The position numbers and the translations under genes are program-made. A stretch of DNA of 64,000 bases, taken from NCBI GenBank assembly GCA_040954595.2, contig CM082579.2, positions 7,316,001 through 7,380,000 of the forward strand. Direction: 5' to 3'. Positions 1 to 14,700 of this stretch are shown piece by piece. The DNA comes from Balanoglossus misakiensis. Taxonomy: Eukaryota > Hemichordata. The notes beneath the pieces are model-generated. The model was not told where the DNA came from. It was given only the letters and a program-made list of their open reading frames with translations, and did no database searches. Every line of letters starts with the position of its first letter. Position 1 is the stretch's first letter.

Positions 1-3000
1 AATGACAATTTTTCGACATTGCGAAATCTCGAAATTTCGTCGATTTTTGAAAAAATCATGGGTTATAGCTCATGGAAATCATCAAAATATGACAATTTTT
101 CGACTTTGCGCAATCTCGAAATTTCGTCGATTTTTGAAAAAAAATCATGGGTTATAGCTCATGAAAATCTTCAAAAAATGACAATTTTTCGACTTTGCGA
201 AATCTCAAAATTTCTTAATTTTTTGAAAAAAATCATGGGTTATAGCTCATGAAAATCATCAAAAAATGACAATTTTCGACTTTGCGAAATCTCGAAATTT
301 CGTCGATTTTTGAAAAAAAGTCATGGGTTATAGCTCATGAAAATCATCAAAAAATGACAATTTTTCGACTTTGCGAAATCTCGAAATTTCGTCGATTTTT
401 GAAAAATCATGGGTTATAGCTCATGAAAATCATCAAAAAATGACAATTTTTCGACTTTGCGAAATCTCGAAATTTCGTCGATTTTTGAAAAAAATCATGG
501 GTTATAGCTCATGAAAATCATCAAAAAATGACAATTTTTCGATTTTGCAAAATATCGAAATTTCGTCGATTTTTGAAAAAATCACGGGTTATAGCTCATG
601 AAAATCATCAAAATATGACAATTTTTCGACTTTGCGAAATCTCGAAATTTCGTCGATTTTTGAAAAAATCATGGGTTATAGCTCATGAAAATCATCAAAA
701 TATGACAATTTTTCGATTTTGCGAAATCTCGAAATTTCGTCGATTTTTGAAAAAAATCATGGGTTATAGCTCATGAAAATCATCAAAAAATGACAATTTT
801 TCGACTTTGCGAAATCTCGAAATTTCGTCGATTTTTGAAAAAAATCATGGGTTATAGCTCATGAAAATCATCAAAATATGACAATTTTTCGACTTTGCGA
901 AATCTCGAAATTTCGTCGATTTTTGAAAAAATCATGGGTTATAGCTCATGAAAATCATCAAAATATGACAATTTTTCGACTTTGCGAAATCTCGAAATTT
1001 CGTCGATTTTTGAAAAAAAGTCATGGGTTATAGCTCATGAAAATCTTCAAAAAAATGACAATTTTCGACATTGCGAAATCTCAAAATTTCTTCATTTTTT
1101 GATAAAAATCATGGGTTATAGCTCATGAAAATCATCAAAAAATGACAATTTTTCGACATTGCGAAATCTCGAAATTTTGTCTATTTTTGAAAAAAATAAT
1201 GGGTTATAGCTCATGAAAATCTTCAAAAAATGAAAATTTTTCGACATTGCGAAATCTCAAAATTTCTTCATTTTTGAAAAAAATCATGGGTTATAGCTCA
1301 TGAAAATCATCAAAAAATGACAATTTTTCGACTTTGCGAAATCTCGAAATTTCGTCGATTTTTGAAAAAATCATGGGTTATAGCTCATGAAAATCATCAA
1401 AAAATGACAATTTTTCGACTTTGCGAAATCTCGAAATTTCGTCGATTTTTGAAAAAAATCATGGGTTATAGCTCATGAAAATCTTCAAAAAATGACAATT
1501 TTTCGACATTGCGAAATCTCGAAATTTCGTCGATTTTTGAAAAAATCATGGGTTATAGCTCATGGAAATCATCAAAATATGACAATTTTTCGACTTTGCG
1601 CAATCTCGAAATTTCGTCGATTTTTGAAAAAAATCATGGGTTATAGCTCATGAAAATCTTCAAAAAATGACAATTTGTCGACTTTGCGAAATCTCAAAAT
1701 TTCTTAATTTTTTGAAAAAAATCATGGGTTATAGCTCATGAAAATCATCAAAAAATGACAATTTTTCGACTTTGCGAAATCTCGAAATTTCGTCGATTTT
1801 TGAAAAAAAGTCATGGGTTATAGCTCATGAAAATCATCAAAAAATGACAATTTTTCGACTTTGCGAAATCTCGAAATTTCGTCGATTTTTGAAAAAATCA
1901 TGGGTTATAGCTCATGAAAATCATCAAAAAATGACAATTTTTCGACTTTGCGAAATCTCGAAATTTCGTCGATTTTTGAAAAAAATCATGGGTTATAGCT
2001 CATGAAAATCATCAAAAAATGACAATTTTTCGATTTTGCAAAATATCGAAATTTCGTCGATTTTTGAAAAAATCACGGGTTATAGCTCATGAAAATCATC
2101 AAAATATGACAATTTTTCGACTTTGCTGCGAAATCTCGAAATTTCGTCGATTTTTGAAAAAATCATGGGTTATAGCTCATGAAAATCATCAAAATATGAC
2201 AATTTTTCGATTTTGCGAAATCTCGAAATTTCGTCGATTTTTGAAAAAAATCATGGGTTATAGCTCATGAAAATCATTAAAAAATGACAATTTTTCGACT
2301 TTGCGAAATCTCGAAATTTCGTCGATTTTTGAAAAAAATCATGGGTTATAGCTCATGAAAATCATCAAAAAATGACAATTTTTCGATTTTGCGAAATATC
2401 GAAATTTCGTCGATTTTTGAAAAAATCACGGGTTATAGCTCATGAAAATCATCAAAATATGACAATTTTTCGACTTTGCGAAATCTCGAAATTTCGTCGA
2501 TTTTTGAAAAAAATCATGGGTTATAGCTCATGAAAATCATCAAAAAATGACAATTTTTCGATTTTGCGAAATATCGAAATTTCGTCGATTTTTGAAAAAA
2601 ATCATGGGTTATAGCTCATGAAAATCATCAAAATATGACAATTTTTCGACTTTCGAAATCTCTAAATTTCTTCAATTTTTGAAAAAAATCATGGGTTATA
2701 GCTCATGAAAATCATCAAAAAATGACAATTTTTCGATTTTGCGAAAAATCGAAATTTCGTCGATTTTAAAAAAAAATCATGGGTTATAGCTCATGAAAAT
2801 CATCAAAATATGACAATTTTTCGACTTTCGAAATCTCTAAATTTCTTCAATTTTTGAAAAAAATCATGGGTTATAGCTCATGAAAATCATCAAAAAATGA
2901 CAATTTTTCGACTTTGCGAAATCTCGAAATTTCTTCAATTTTTGAAAAAAATCATGGGTTATAGCTCATGAAAATCATCAAAAAATGACAATTTTTCGAC

Positions 3001-4390
3001 TTTGCGACATCTCGAAATTTCGTCGATTTTTGAAAAAATCATGGGTTATAGCTCATGAAAATCATCAAAATATGAAAATTTTTCGACTTTGCGAAATCTC
3101 GAAATTTCGTCGATTTTTGAAAAAAATCATGGGTTATAGCTCATGAAAATCATCAAAATATGACAATTTTTCGACATTGCGAAATCTCGAAATTTTGTCT
3201 ATTTTTGAAAAAAATAATGGGTTATAGCTCATGAAAATCTTCAAAAAATGAAAATTTTTCGACATTGCGAAATCTCAAAATTTCTTCATTTTTTGAAAAA
3301 AATCATGGGTTATAGCTCATGAAAATCATCAAAATCATGACAATTTTTCGACTTTGCGCAATCTCGAAATTTCGTCGATTTTTGAAAAAAATCATGGGTT
3401 ATAGCTCATGAAAATCTTCAAAAAATGACAATTTTTCGACTTTGCGAAATCTCAAAATTTCTTCATTTTTTGATAAAAATCATGGGTTATAGTTCATGAA
3501 AATCATCAAAAAATGACAATTTTTCGACTTTGCGAAATCTCGAAATTTCGTCGATTTTTGAAAAAAATCATGGGTTATAGCTCATGAAAATCTTCAAAAT
3601 ATGACAATTTTTCGACTTTGCGAAATCTCAAAATTTCGTCGATTTTTGAAAAAAAGTCATGGGTTATAGCTCATGAAAATCTTCAAAAAATGACAATTTT
3701 TCGACATTGCGAAATCTCAAAATTTCTTCATTTTTTGATAAAAATCATGGGTTATAGCTCATGAAAATCATCAAAAAATGACAATTTTTCGACTTTGCGA
3801 AATCTCGAAATTTCGTCGATTTTTGAAAAAAATCATGGGTTATAGCTCATGAAAATCATCAAAAAATGACAATTTTTCGACCTTGCGAAATCTCGAAATT
3901 TCTTCATTTTTTCTTAAAAATCATGGGTTATAGCTCATGAAAATCATCAAAAAATGACTATTTTTCGACTTTGCGAAATCTCTAAATTTCTTCAATTTTT
4001 GCAAAAAATCATGAGTTATAGCTCATGAAAATCATCAAAAAGTGACAATTTTTCGACTTTGCGAAATCTCGAAATTTCGTCGATTTTTGAAAAAAATCAT
4101 GGGTTATAGCTCATGAAAATCTCCAAAAAATGACAATTTTTTGACAGTCCGAAATCTCAAAATTTCTTCATTTTTTGAGCAAAATCATGGGTTATAGCTC
4201 ATGAAAATCATCAAAAAATGACAATTTTTCGATTTTGCGAAATCTCTAAATTTCTTCAGTTTTTGCAAAAAATCATGGGTTATAGCTTATTTGTTCATTT
4301 TGTTAAAAAAAATCATGGGTTATAGCTCATGAAAATCATCAAAAAATGACAAATTTGCGACTTTGCGAATTTTCAAAATGTCTTCATTTT
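1..4390. repeat. Tandem satellite array, about 87-bp monomer
   Basis: About 49 head-to-tail monomers of 86-89 bp fill this stretch. Each contains the constant block ATGGGTTATAGCTCATG, then a T-rich segment, and the perfect palindrome CGAAATTTCG inside a short inverted repeat. Variants differ by single bases and by A-run length. A higher-order repeat is visible: about 1-870 recurs at about 1491-2360 with a shift of 1490 bp, and a second variant block near 1150-1290 recurs near 3168-3308 with a shift of 2018 bp. The array degenerates after about 4140 and ends against the CATA repeat. The 77-83 residue open frames inside it repeat the monomer and carry no codon signal. I see no gene. The left edge is open, so the full array size is unknown. 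Confidence 0.97.
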
Positions 4391-4398
4391 AAAAAAAA

Positions 4399-4442
4399 TC
4401 ATACATACATACATACATACATACATACATACATACATACAT

Positions 4443-4480
<38 letters not shown>

Positions 4481-5261
4481 CCACACACACACACACACAC
4501 ACCCACACACACACACACACACACACCCACACACACCCACCCACACACACACACACACACACCCACACACCCACACACCCACACACACACCCACACACCC
4601 ACACACACACACACACCCCCACACACACACACACCCACACACCCACACACACCCACACACACCCACACACACACACACACCCACACACCCACACACCCAC
4701 ACCCACACACCCACACACACCCACACCCACACACACACCCACACACACACACCCACACACCCACACACCCACACACACACCCACACACCCACACACACCC
4801 ACACACACACACACACACCCACACACACACATACACCCACACACCCACACACACACCCACACACCCACACCCACCCACACACACACCCACACACACACAC
4901 CCACACCCACACACACACCCACACACACACACCCACACACACACACCCACACACCCACAACCACACCCACACACCCACACACACACACACACCCACACAC
5001 ACACACACCCACACACCCACACACACCCACACACACACACACACACCCACACACACACACCCACACACACCCACACACCCACACCCACACACCCACACAC
5101 ACCCACACACACACACACCCACACACACCCACACACACACACACATACACCCACACACCCACACACACACCACACACCCACACCCACACAAACCACACCC
5201 ACACCCACACACACCCACACCCACACACACACACCCACACACCCACACACCCACACCCACA

Positions 5262-5292
<31 letters not shown>

Positions 5293-5542
5293 CCACACAC
5301 ACACACACCCACACACACACACACACCCACACACACACACACACCCACACACACACACCCACACACACACCCACATACCCACACACACACCCACACACCC
5401 ACACACACACACCCACACCCACACACACACCCACACACACACACCCACACACACACCCACACCCACCCACACACCCACACACACCCCCCCACACACCCAC
5501 ACACACACCACACACCCACACACACACACACCCACACACACG

Positions 5543-5573
<31 letters not shown>

Positions 5574-5576
5574 CCA

Positions 5577-5612
<36 letters not shown>

Positions 5613-5650
5613 ACACACACACACACCCACACACACACACACACCCACCC

Positions 5651-5714
<64 letters not shown>

Positions 5715-5917
5715 ACCCACACACACACACCCAACACACACACACACACACACACCCACACACCCACACACACACACACACACCCACACACACACACACC
5801 CACCCACCCACACACCCACACACCACACCCACACACACACCCACACACACAAACCACACACACACACCCACACCCCACACCCACACCCACACATACACCC
5901 ACACCCACACACCCACC

Positions 5918-5950
<33 letters not shown>

Positions 5951-6114
5951 ACACACCCACACACACACACCCACCCACACACACACACCCACACCCACAC
6001 ACCCACACCCACACACACCCACACCCACACACCCACCCACACACCCACACACACACACACCCACACACACACACACACACACACCCACACCACACACACC
6101 CACACCCACACACA

Positions 6115-6173
<59 letters not shown>

Positions 6174-6574
6174 ACACCCACACACCCACACACACCCACA
6201 CACCCACCCACACACACACACCCACCCACACACCCACCCACACACCCACACACCCACACACCCACACCCACACACACACACACCCACACACACACCCACA
6301 CACACACACCCACACCCACACACCCACACCCACACACACACCCACACCCACACACCCACCCACACACACACACCCACACACACACACCACACACACACCC
6401 ACACCCACACATCACACACACACCCACACACCCACACCCACCCACACACACACCCACACACACACCCACACCCACACACCCACACACACACACCCACACA
6501 CACACCCACACACCCACACACACACCCACCCACACACACACACACACACACCCACACACACACCCACAAACCCA

Positions 6575-6611
<37 letters not shown>

Positions 6612-7161
6612 ACACACACACACACCCACACCCACACACACACACACCCCACACACACACACACACCCACACACACACACACACACCCACACACCCACAC
6701 ACCCACACACACCCACACACCCACCCACACACACACACACACACCCACCCACACACACACCCACACACCACACACACACCCACACCCACACCCACACACA
6801 CACACCCACACACACACCCACACACACACACCCACACCCACACACCCACACCCACACCCACACCCACACACCCACCCACACACACACACCCACACACACA
6901 CACACACACACCCACACACACACACACACACACACCCACACACACACACACCCACACACCCTCACCCACACACCCACACACACACACCCACACACACACA
7001 CACCCACACACACACACACACCCACACACCCACACCCCCCCCACACACACACACCCACACACCTACACACACACACACACCCACACACACCCACACACCC
7101 ACACACACACACACCCACACACACACCCACACACACACACACACACCCACACCCACACACA

Positions 7162-7229
<68 letters not shown>

Positions 7230-7533
7230 ACACCCACACACACACCCACACACAAACACACACACACACACACACGCACACACACCCACACACCCACACA
7301 CACACCCACACCCACACACCCACACACCCACACCCACCCACACACACACCCACACACACACACCACACCCACACCCACACACCCACACACACACCCACAC
7401 ACACACCCACACCCACACACCCACACACACACACCCACACACCCACACCCACACACACCCACACACCCACACACACCCACCCACACACACACCCACACAC
7501 ACACACCCACACACCCACACACACCCACCCACA

Positions 7534-7578
<45 letters not shown>

Positions 7579-8125
7579 ACACCCACACACACACACCCAC
7601 ACACACACACACACCCACACACCCACACCCACACACACCCACACCCACACACACCCACACACCCACACACACACACCCACACACCCACACCCACACCCAC
7701 ACACCCACACCCACACACACACACACCCACACACACACCCACACACACACCCACACACACACACACCCACACACCCACACCCACACACACACACATACCC
7801 ACACACACACACACACACACCCACACACCCACACCCACACACACACCCACACCCACACACACACACACACCCACACACACACCCACACACACACACACAC
7901 ACACACCCACCCACACACACACACACACACACCCACACACACACTCACACCCACACACCCACACTCACACACACACACACACACCCACACACACACCCGC
8001 ACACACACACCCCCACACCCACACCCACACACCCACACCCACACACCCACCCACACACACACACACACCCACACACACACACACACACACCCACACACAC
8101 ACACACACACCCACACACACCCCCC

Positions 8126-8162
<37 letters not shown>

Positions 8163-8419
8163 ACACACACACACACACCCACACACACACCCACACACAC
8201 ACACCCACACCGACACACACACACACACACCCACATACACACACACACACACACACACACCCCCCCACACACCCACACACCCACACACACACACACACCC
8301 ACACACACACACCCACACACACACACACCCACACACACACCCACACACACACCCACACACACCCACACACCCACACACACACCCACACCCACACACACCC
8401 ACACACACACACACACACC

Positions 8420-8450
<31 letters not shown>

Positions 8451-8569
8451 ACATACATACATACATACATACATACATACATACATACATACATACATAC
8501 ATACATACATACATACATACATACATACATACATACATACATACATACATAAATACATACATACATACA
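4399..8569. repeat. 4.2 kb CATA / C(1-3)A simple-sequence array
   Basis: A (CATA)n tract (about 4399-4460) leads into roughly 4 kb of CA dinucleotides interrupted by CCA and CCCA steps, then a second (CATA)n tract (about 8453-8569) in the same orientation. The plus strand is almost only C and A; G occurs at a few points (near 5541, 7275, 7998, 8211). The very long open frames on both strands (His/Thr/Pro on plus; Cys/Val/Gly/Trp on minus) follow from the repeat containing no stop codon and should not be called genes. The minus strand is GT/GGG-rich and could form Z-DNA or G-quadruplexes. Array length in an assembly is unreliable for such sequence. Confidence 0.97.
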
Positions 8570-8737
8570 GATGTATACACGCTTTTGCGATTTTAAGACA
8601 ATGCATATTTGCTCAGCAATTGCTCGATCACAATAACATTAGGCTATTCATTTGAGTACAAAGGGACTCACATCGTCATTCTAGATTAATTTTGTCACCT
8701 TAATATCCAGGAATTTCATTCTTCTTTTGTACATTAG

Positions 8738-11700
8738 AGTTAACTGAAATGGTCCTGTCAACCAAAAGAGACCTAACAGGTGCAATCTTAACAGTGGGCG
8801 ATTCGAAATCGGTGTGGGAAAACAGTTTATGTGGAGATACTCTAACAGAAAATGATGAGCTTGAAATGGCCATGTGTTACAGTAATAGAATGGAAGGAAG
8901 ATACATTGGGATTATTGGAAATGGTGACAATGGCGATGTCCATGTTTGTAAGATAGTAGTGTACGCAGGTAAGGGAACATTTTCATATAGGCCTGGACTG
9001 ATTGTTTTGTTGCGGCACCTTTTTTAGATGTATACAATGCCATCGAAAAAACGTCGGTCTCCACTATATATCATTTCAGCACGGGGAAATGATTTCGCAA
9101 TAAGGCGCTACTTTTTTTCTCTCTATGACAAACACAGACAAGATCCTGACATGTTCAGAGTTCGTGAATGTAACGAACGTAACCCTGCCTGGTTCTAATG
9201 TTGGCGTAGCCACGTGGACGACGCCGGAATCGAGTTCTGCCATTCGGTGTAGCCGTGACTCGGGTGATTTGTTTGACTATGGCATAAATGCGGTCACCTG
9301 TGCAGTAAGGAACAGAAAAAGGAATTTCGATTGTACCTTCTATGTACATATTATAAGAGGTGAGCTGATGCTTGTTGAGTGAGTGAGTGAGTGAGTGAGT
9401 GAGTGAGTGAGCAAGTGATTTTGTATGTATGTATGTATGTATGTATGTATGTATGTATGTATGTATGTATGTATGTATGTATGTATGTATGTATGTATAC
9501 TACATGATGATGTGGTATGTTTAGTTCAAACTACATATAACGCCACTTGGGCTAAACTAGTATTTTCACTGTGTCTTAGAGTCAACGTCATGTTCAATTC
9601 GTTCGCCACCTGGCTTTCAACTGTGGAGCAGTATTGAGTTATCGACTGCACCGGTCACAGTTGCCTGTGACAGTGGATGGGAATTGGAGTATGGGGATGG
9701 TACGATCGACTGCTCTAAGGAATTAACCCTGGACGATTTGCCGGAGTGCGTGGGTAAGCAGACCATATCCTCAAACTAGATCATGTGCAAAAACACGGTG
9801 AAGAATTATTTTGTTGTTGTGTCACACTGTTAAAGGTATACGGTCACCTCGACAGGGGTGTGTGAGGTTTAAATTGAAACATCCAGTGTATGACCACTTG
9901 ATACAAGAACGCATCTAAATATCACCGTCGTTCCCAACTCTTCCGAAATGCTTCCTTCCGTCTGTCAAATAGATACAGATGAATGCGCCAAGGGGACGCA
10001 TTCTTGTGATTCAGCCCAGTATGAACAATGCCACAACAGTCCGGGGTCGTACGAATGCCAATGCATACCAGACTATACAAGAAAAGAGGGACTGTGTGTA
10101 CCCAACACCACACAGGAAACAGTTGAGACGTGTAACAAAGGTGGGAAATTTGTTTGTCATATCACTTACTGATTTTACGTGTCGTACATGTAGGTTGAAT
10201 TACATTAAACTGCTTAAATACATATGTCTCATAATCGAGGAAATCAATGCGTGTGATTCAACTATCGTTCACGAAAGGAATGCTTTATAGTCCATTTGAA
10301 AGAGAAAACGACACAGTATTCTACATCTTAATAAACGCGGGAAAATATTTGTGTGTGTGAATCACCGTCATTTTAGATGGAACATCCTCCTGCCCAAATG
10401 AAGTTGATGTCACCGGCATTGTTTGGCCTGAAACAAAAGCCAACTGTTCAACGGATTGGGTATCCTGTCCTAATGGAACATCTGGCAAGTACATGTTTCA
10501 GTAAAATATACAGTTATTATTAGGCATTGACCGGAATTCGCAAAACTATCACTGACTGTGTCTCTTCACAAATGAAACACAGTTGCCATTTCTTTTGTAT
10601 GAAACAGTTTATACACTGTGGCTCTACTATTTATGTCATGCATCGAAGTCGCTGAACAACCAAGTATTTTGTTACAAGAAAAGCAGTATAAAAGAGTGCA
10701 TTTTGAATGATATCACAAAGGCCTACATAAGTCACACGGTATTTATAACTTTGCCTCATTCTGGGTTGATTGAATCCTTGTCCATCTAGTTTCTATTCTT
10801 TAACTTTTGTATGTTTAGTTGCCATTTTTTTACTTTTTTCTGTTAAAAGGTTTGATGAAAAGGCATTGTGACAGTACTGCAGTGTGGCAAGCTGTGGACA
10901 CAACGTATTGTGCGTCAGAAACTCTGCTTGGTTTTGAGCAAAAGGTGTGTAACTATTATGTGACGTCACGACCGTGTTAACGTTGTGTCATTTTTGGATC
11001 TGGTGCTTGGAGGATGTTCGAATGAGATGATTAAATCGTCATTCCAAGAATGTGATGTGAATACATAAGCCGCCCTGACGACAACATTAACCGATGGAAT
11101 CAAATTCTTCAAAATACAGATCCAGAATATCACCCGAATAGACGAAGCTACCGATCTGGTGAACGCCACGACTGGTTACTTATCGTCAGTGGAGCAGGTG
11201 GTTGGAGGAGATCTCCATGTTGCTGTGGATATTTTGAACGGAGTTCAGTCGAAGACGCCCGGGGCCATGGATGCTCCTCCACGACAAAAAATGGAATATT
11301 TTGAGGTAACATATCCTCTTGGTCACCTGAGGCAACTTTCTTGGTATCGAATACATTGATTTCTTGATATTTCCATTTTTAATCTCTTCTTTCAAGAAGT
11401 AACTTTGATATGACCACTGACTGATGTCACCACTACTCCGCTCTCACAGAACAAAACATATCATAATGAATTTAAAATACCTTTATCGAATAATGATCGC
11501 GTACTTTTGGCATTCTTATTAGTCTTTTGTAGAAATTGCCAGTTTGATGTTAGACCAGGAGTATGGAGACAATTGGAAAAACACCCACAAGGTAATATAA
11601 TACCAAAACTGATATAGTTTGATTGCGACAAATTTTGTGTCTCTTTAAGAGTCTAGAGTGTTGACGTGTGATATTTTGTGTCTAGTGTGTATTGGAACGA

Positions 11701-14700
11701 TTGCTATTGAATGTTGATAGATGTCGCCGGGAAACAATGTGAGACTTTTTGGAAACGTGGTTGGCAATGATGGTACAATTCACTATGCATGTTACAAATA
11801 TTTCTTTCATCAGAACAAAGGCGTGTCTGAAGGATCGGTTCGTGTTCTTCACCTCCTTGACCTGTTCGGGCAGGATGTTTACGAGTTCACTGACAAGGAA
11901 GATATTACCTACTACAAGAAAACTAAAAACATAGGTATATCTATAATTTTATCAACTTGCAAAAAAATCATTTGTAATAATCTTACTGCTTACATATATA
12001 TAAGAGCGATCAAGTATTTCTTTCAAAAAATATTTATCAAGTTGAAGAAAATATCCAACCACTACAATTTTCTTTGTCATACGATGATGTAGTACATCCT
12101 GTTTAACATTTCACCGACAGAGTATGCAGCGTTCAGGCTTAACGGGGTGAGTGACATCATGGAATCCCTAACCCTATCTCCGGTGACCAAGCGCACAAAG
12201 AGGGACGTGGACCAGAGCAACAATGAGAAAAATGTTGCGTTTGAATTACCCGATTCACTTTTGCGAGGAGAACCAAGTATGTTATACTTACTGCTGGTTT
12301 GTTTCAATTGCAGTCATTTCGTGGAAAGTGTAGTCTCTATATTTCTGCTCAGACTCGACCCAGTTTTGGCAAGATTCGTAAATGCCTGGTGTCAATTGTT
12401 CACATTGTTTATTGTAGACATAACGGCTGTTGTGTTTGTTGTCCACAACCCGGAGGAAGTTCTGGCTCCGCCGTTGAAAGCGTAAGAGAATACTTTGCTC
12501 AACTTAGTTGATTTTACATACCAGAAGTTAAACTACCTGCACAGGTTAATAGTAGTAGTATCGATCGAATATCATCCAGTTATGCGATAGCAGGTTGCAC
12601 ATATAACCAACAGAATTGCATAGTTAACGTTTTTAATAGAAAGAGTCTTCACATTGTTAACCGCTGACAATTAGTTTGTGAATCAAACTTCCGGACAGAT
12701 ACCGTATAGTCAGGCTGTTAGATTTAATGATATTAGACTTTTATTCAATCGTGCAATTTTATGATTAGGCAAACACGCCATAGAGAATAACAATTAACCA
12801 TATACCCTGGAGGAAGGGTCTGTATGAAGTAACGTTGCATAAGAGAGAGAGGCACGAACATTCAAAACAAGACTCCTCTTTTTCACTCCAGTTCCAAACG
12901 TGACTGGGTGAAAAGTATAACCGCATTGGCGAAGGTGGAGAAAATCAACTCAGCCGTTGCGTCGATAAGATTTTACAGCCGTGGTGTGGAACTTCGGATC
13001 GATGACCTGTTAAAAGTCTCAATGAAACACAAGGAGGTAAAATTGATCATGCAGATTTTAAAAAAATAGTTACAGCAAGGTGTCAAAAACGAAATCTGTT
13101 CACTGAATGAACTCATGGAGTCTACTGAATGAACTCATGGAGTCTATCTGGCGTCGGTGTATTCGAAATCATCATGCGTCAGTCAGTCAAGCAAAAAAAA
13201 AAGTTCAAGCCGAACAAATATATTGAAAAAAATGGCAAAATTATTATTATTATTAAAAGTCACAGGTAATGACGATTTTGATGAAAATTGTTCGTTGATG
13301 TTTACATCATATATTCGTTCTGACAGTCTACCATAAGTGTATGCAACCACAGGGAAAACCACACTGCACACATCTTAACTGTATTTTTTTAAAATTCTGA
13401 ATAGATTGCATATAACCCAACCTGTCTGTCATTACGATTCCATGACCCGAAAGAGTAAGTAGTCTATGAAAGAGATTAATATGCATTGCATCATAATTCT
13501 TTCTTTTCTTGCAAGATTTCGATTCGGTACGTATCACTGATCAAAACGACAAGCTTGCTAATAAACAACTAGATTGTACGAACAGTATCAACAGATAAAT
13601 TCCTAGCCATTACATTTGATATGATTTTATCCTCTTAATCGATCGGATAGAAAGGGCACTATTTTCTCATGAGTAAATATTGTTCTATCTTTTTCCTTGA
13701 GTATTTGGAACACAGACAGTTGTCAGTTACTCCAGATGGCACCTGGACAGGGCTATTCGTCCTGTATGTGTTCACACGCAGGCGATTTTGCTCTACTGAT
13801 GGTGATGGGAACAGAACCCGTGGTAAGTGCATGTCCTAATGTCGAAAGTCGATGCACCATCTGAAATTTGTATATATTCTCTGCACAGATGGACAACAAA
13901 CCTTCGATATGAACTATTTCATGTTCACAAAGCATTGGCATATCCAGATGGGATTTAAAAAAACTGGAAACATGCACGGTACTGCTGAAATAACGACTGC
14001 GGTGATTAATTATTTACAGGCATTTCTCACGGCAGCCAGAATACATTTCATGATCATTTTCAACTGTGTGTCCATCACCTTGCTTGCAGTGGCGTTTGTT
14101 TTCATCACCTTGTCGGGGTAAGTGATTTTTAAATATAAAAGTTGAGATCATTGAATAAACACTACAATGAGTGGTGTGCGTTTCAAGACAATATTTGTAA
14201 AATAATTGTGACCATAGCCATCCATATTCCAGAGAAATCCTAAGTCAAATATCACATTTACATGGCAAGTTGTAAAGACGAAAACAAAACAATACAGCAA
14301 AGTACACTGAACCAATTGATATACGTGAAAGAATTATGACATACATAGACCTCCGCAAAAGACCGAGAAATGATATCGGATGGTTCTAAAAGAGTAAGTA
14401 GGTCCTGCTCCACAAGTAAGTTGATGCATTTCATTCTCTCTTTGATCGTAGAATAAACAGCGACCGTTACAGCATCATGTGGCACTCGACGCTCTCTTTT
14501 ATGATGACGCAGGTTGTCGTGGTGATGGCACTCTCTGTGGACAGCAATAAGGTCAAAGTAGTCCCACTCATTTCGAGATCTCGCGAGACTTGGTCAATTA
14601 CCGTAGCAACTGGTTGCTTGCCAGGTTATACAATCAAGCTTTGTATGAAACTAGAATAAGTGCAGAAGTACAATAATTGTAACTTATGTGCTGTTTAATC

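Noticed and set aside
19-2270. 77-83 residue open frames in the satellite
   Set aside because: They repeat with the monomer and shift frame with A-run length; no splice or codon evidence.
4346-8606. Very long open frames (up to 1416 residues) on both strands in the CA array
   Set aside because: They are translations of C(1-3)A and its complement, which contain no stop codon; composition is only His/Thr/Pro or Cys/Val/Gly/Trp.
11721-11813. Upstream part of an open frame starting MSPGNNVRLFG
   Set aside because: Comparison with receptor B shows the real exon starts at 11814 (NKGVSEG); the earlier part is intron.
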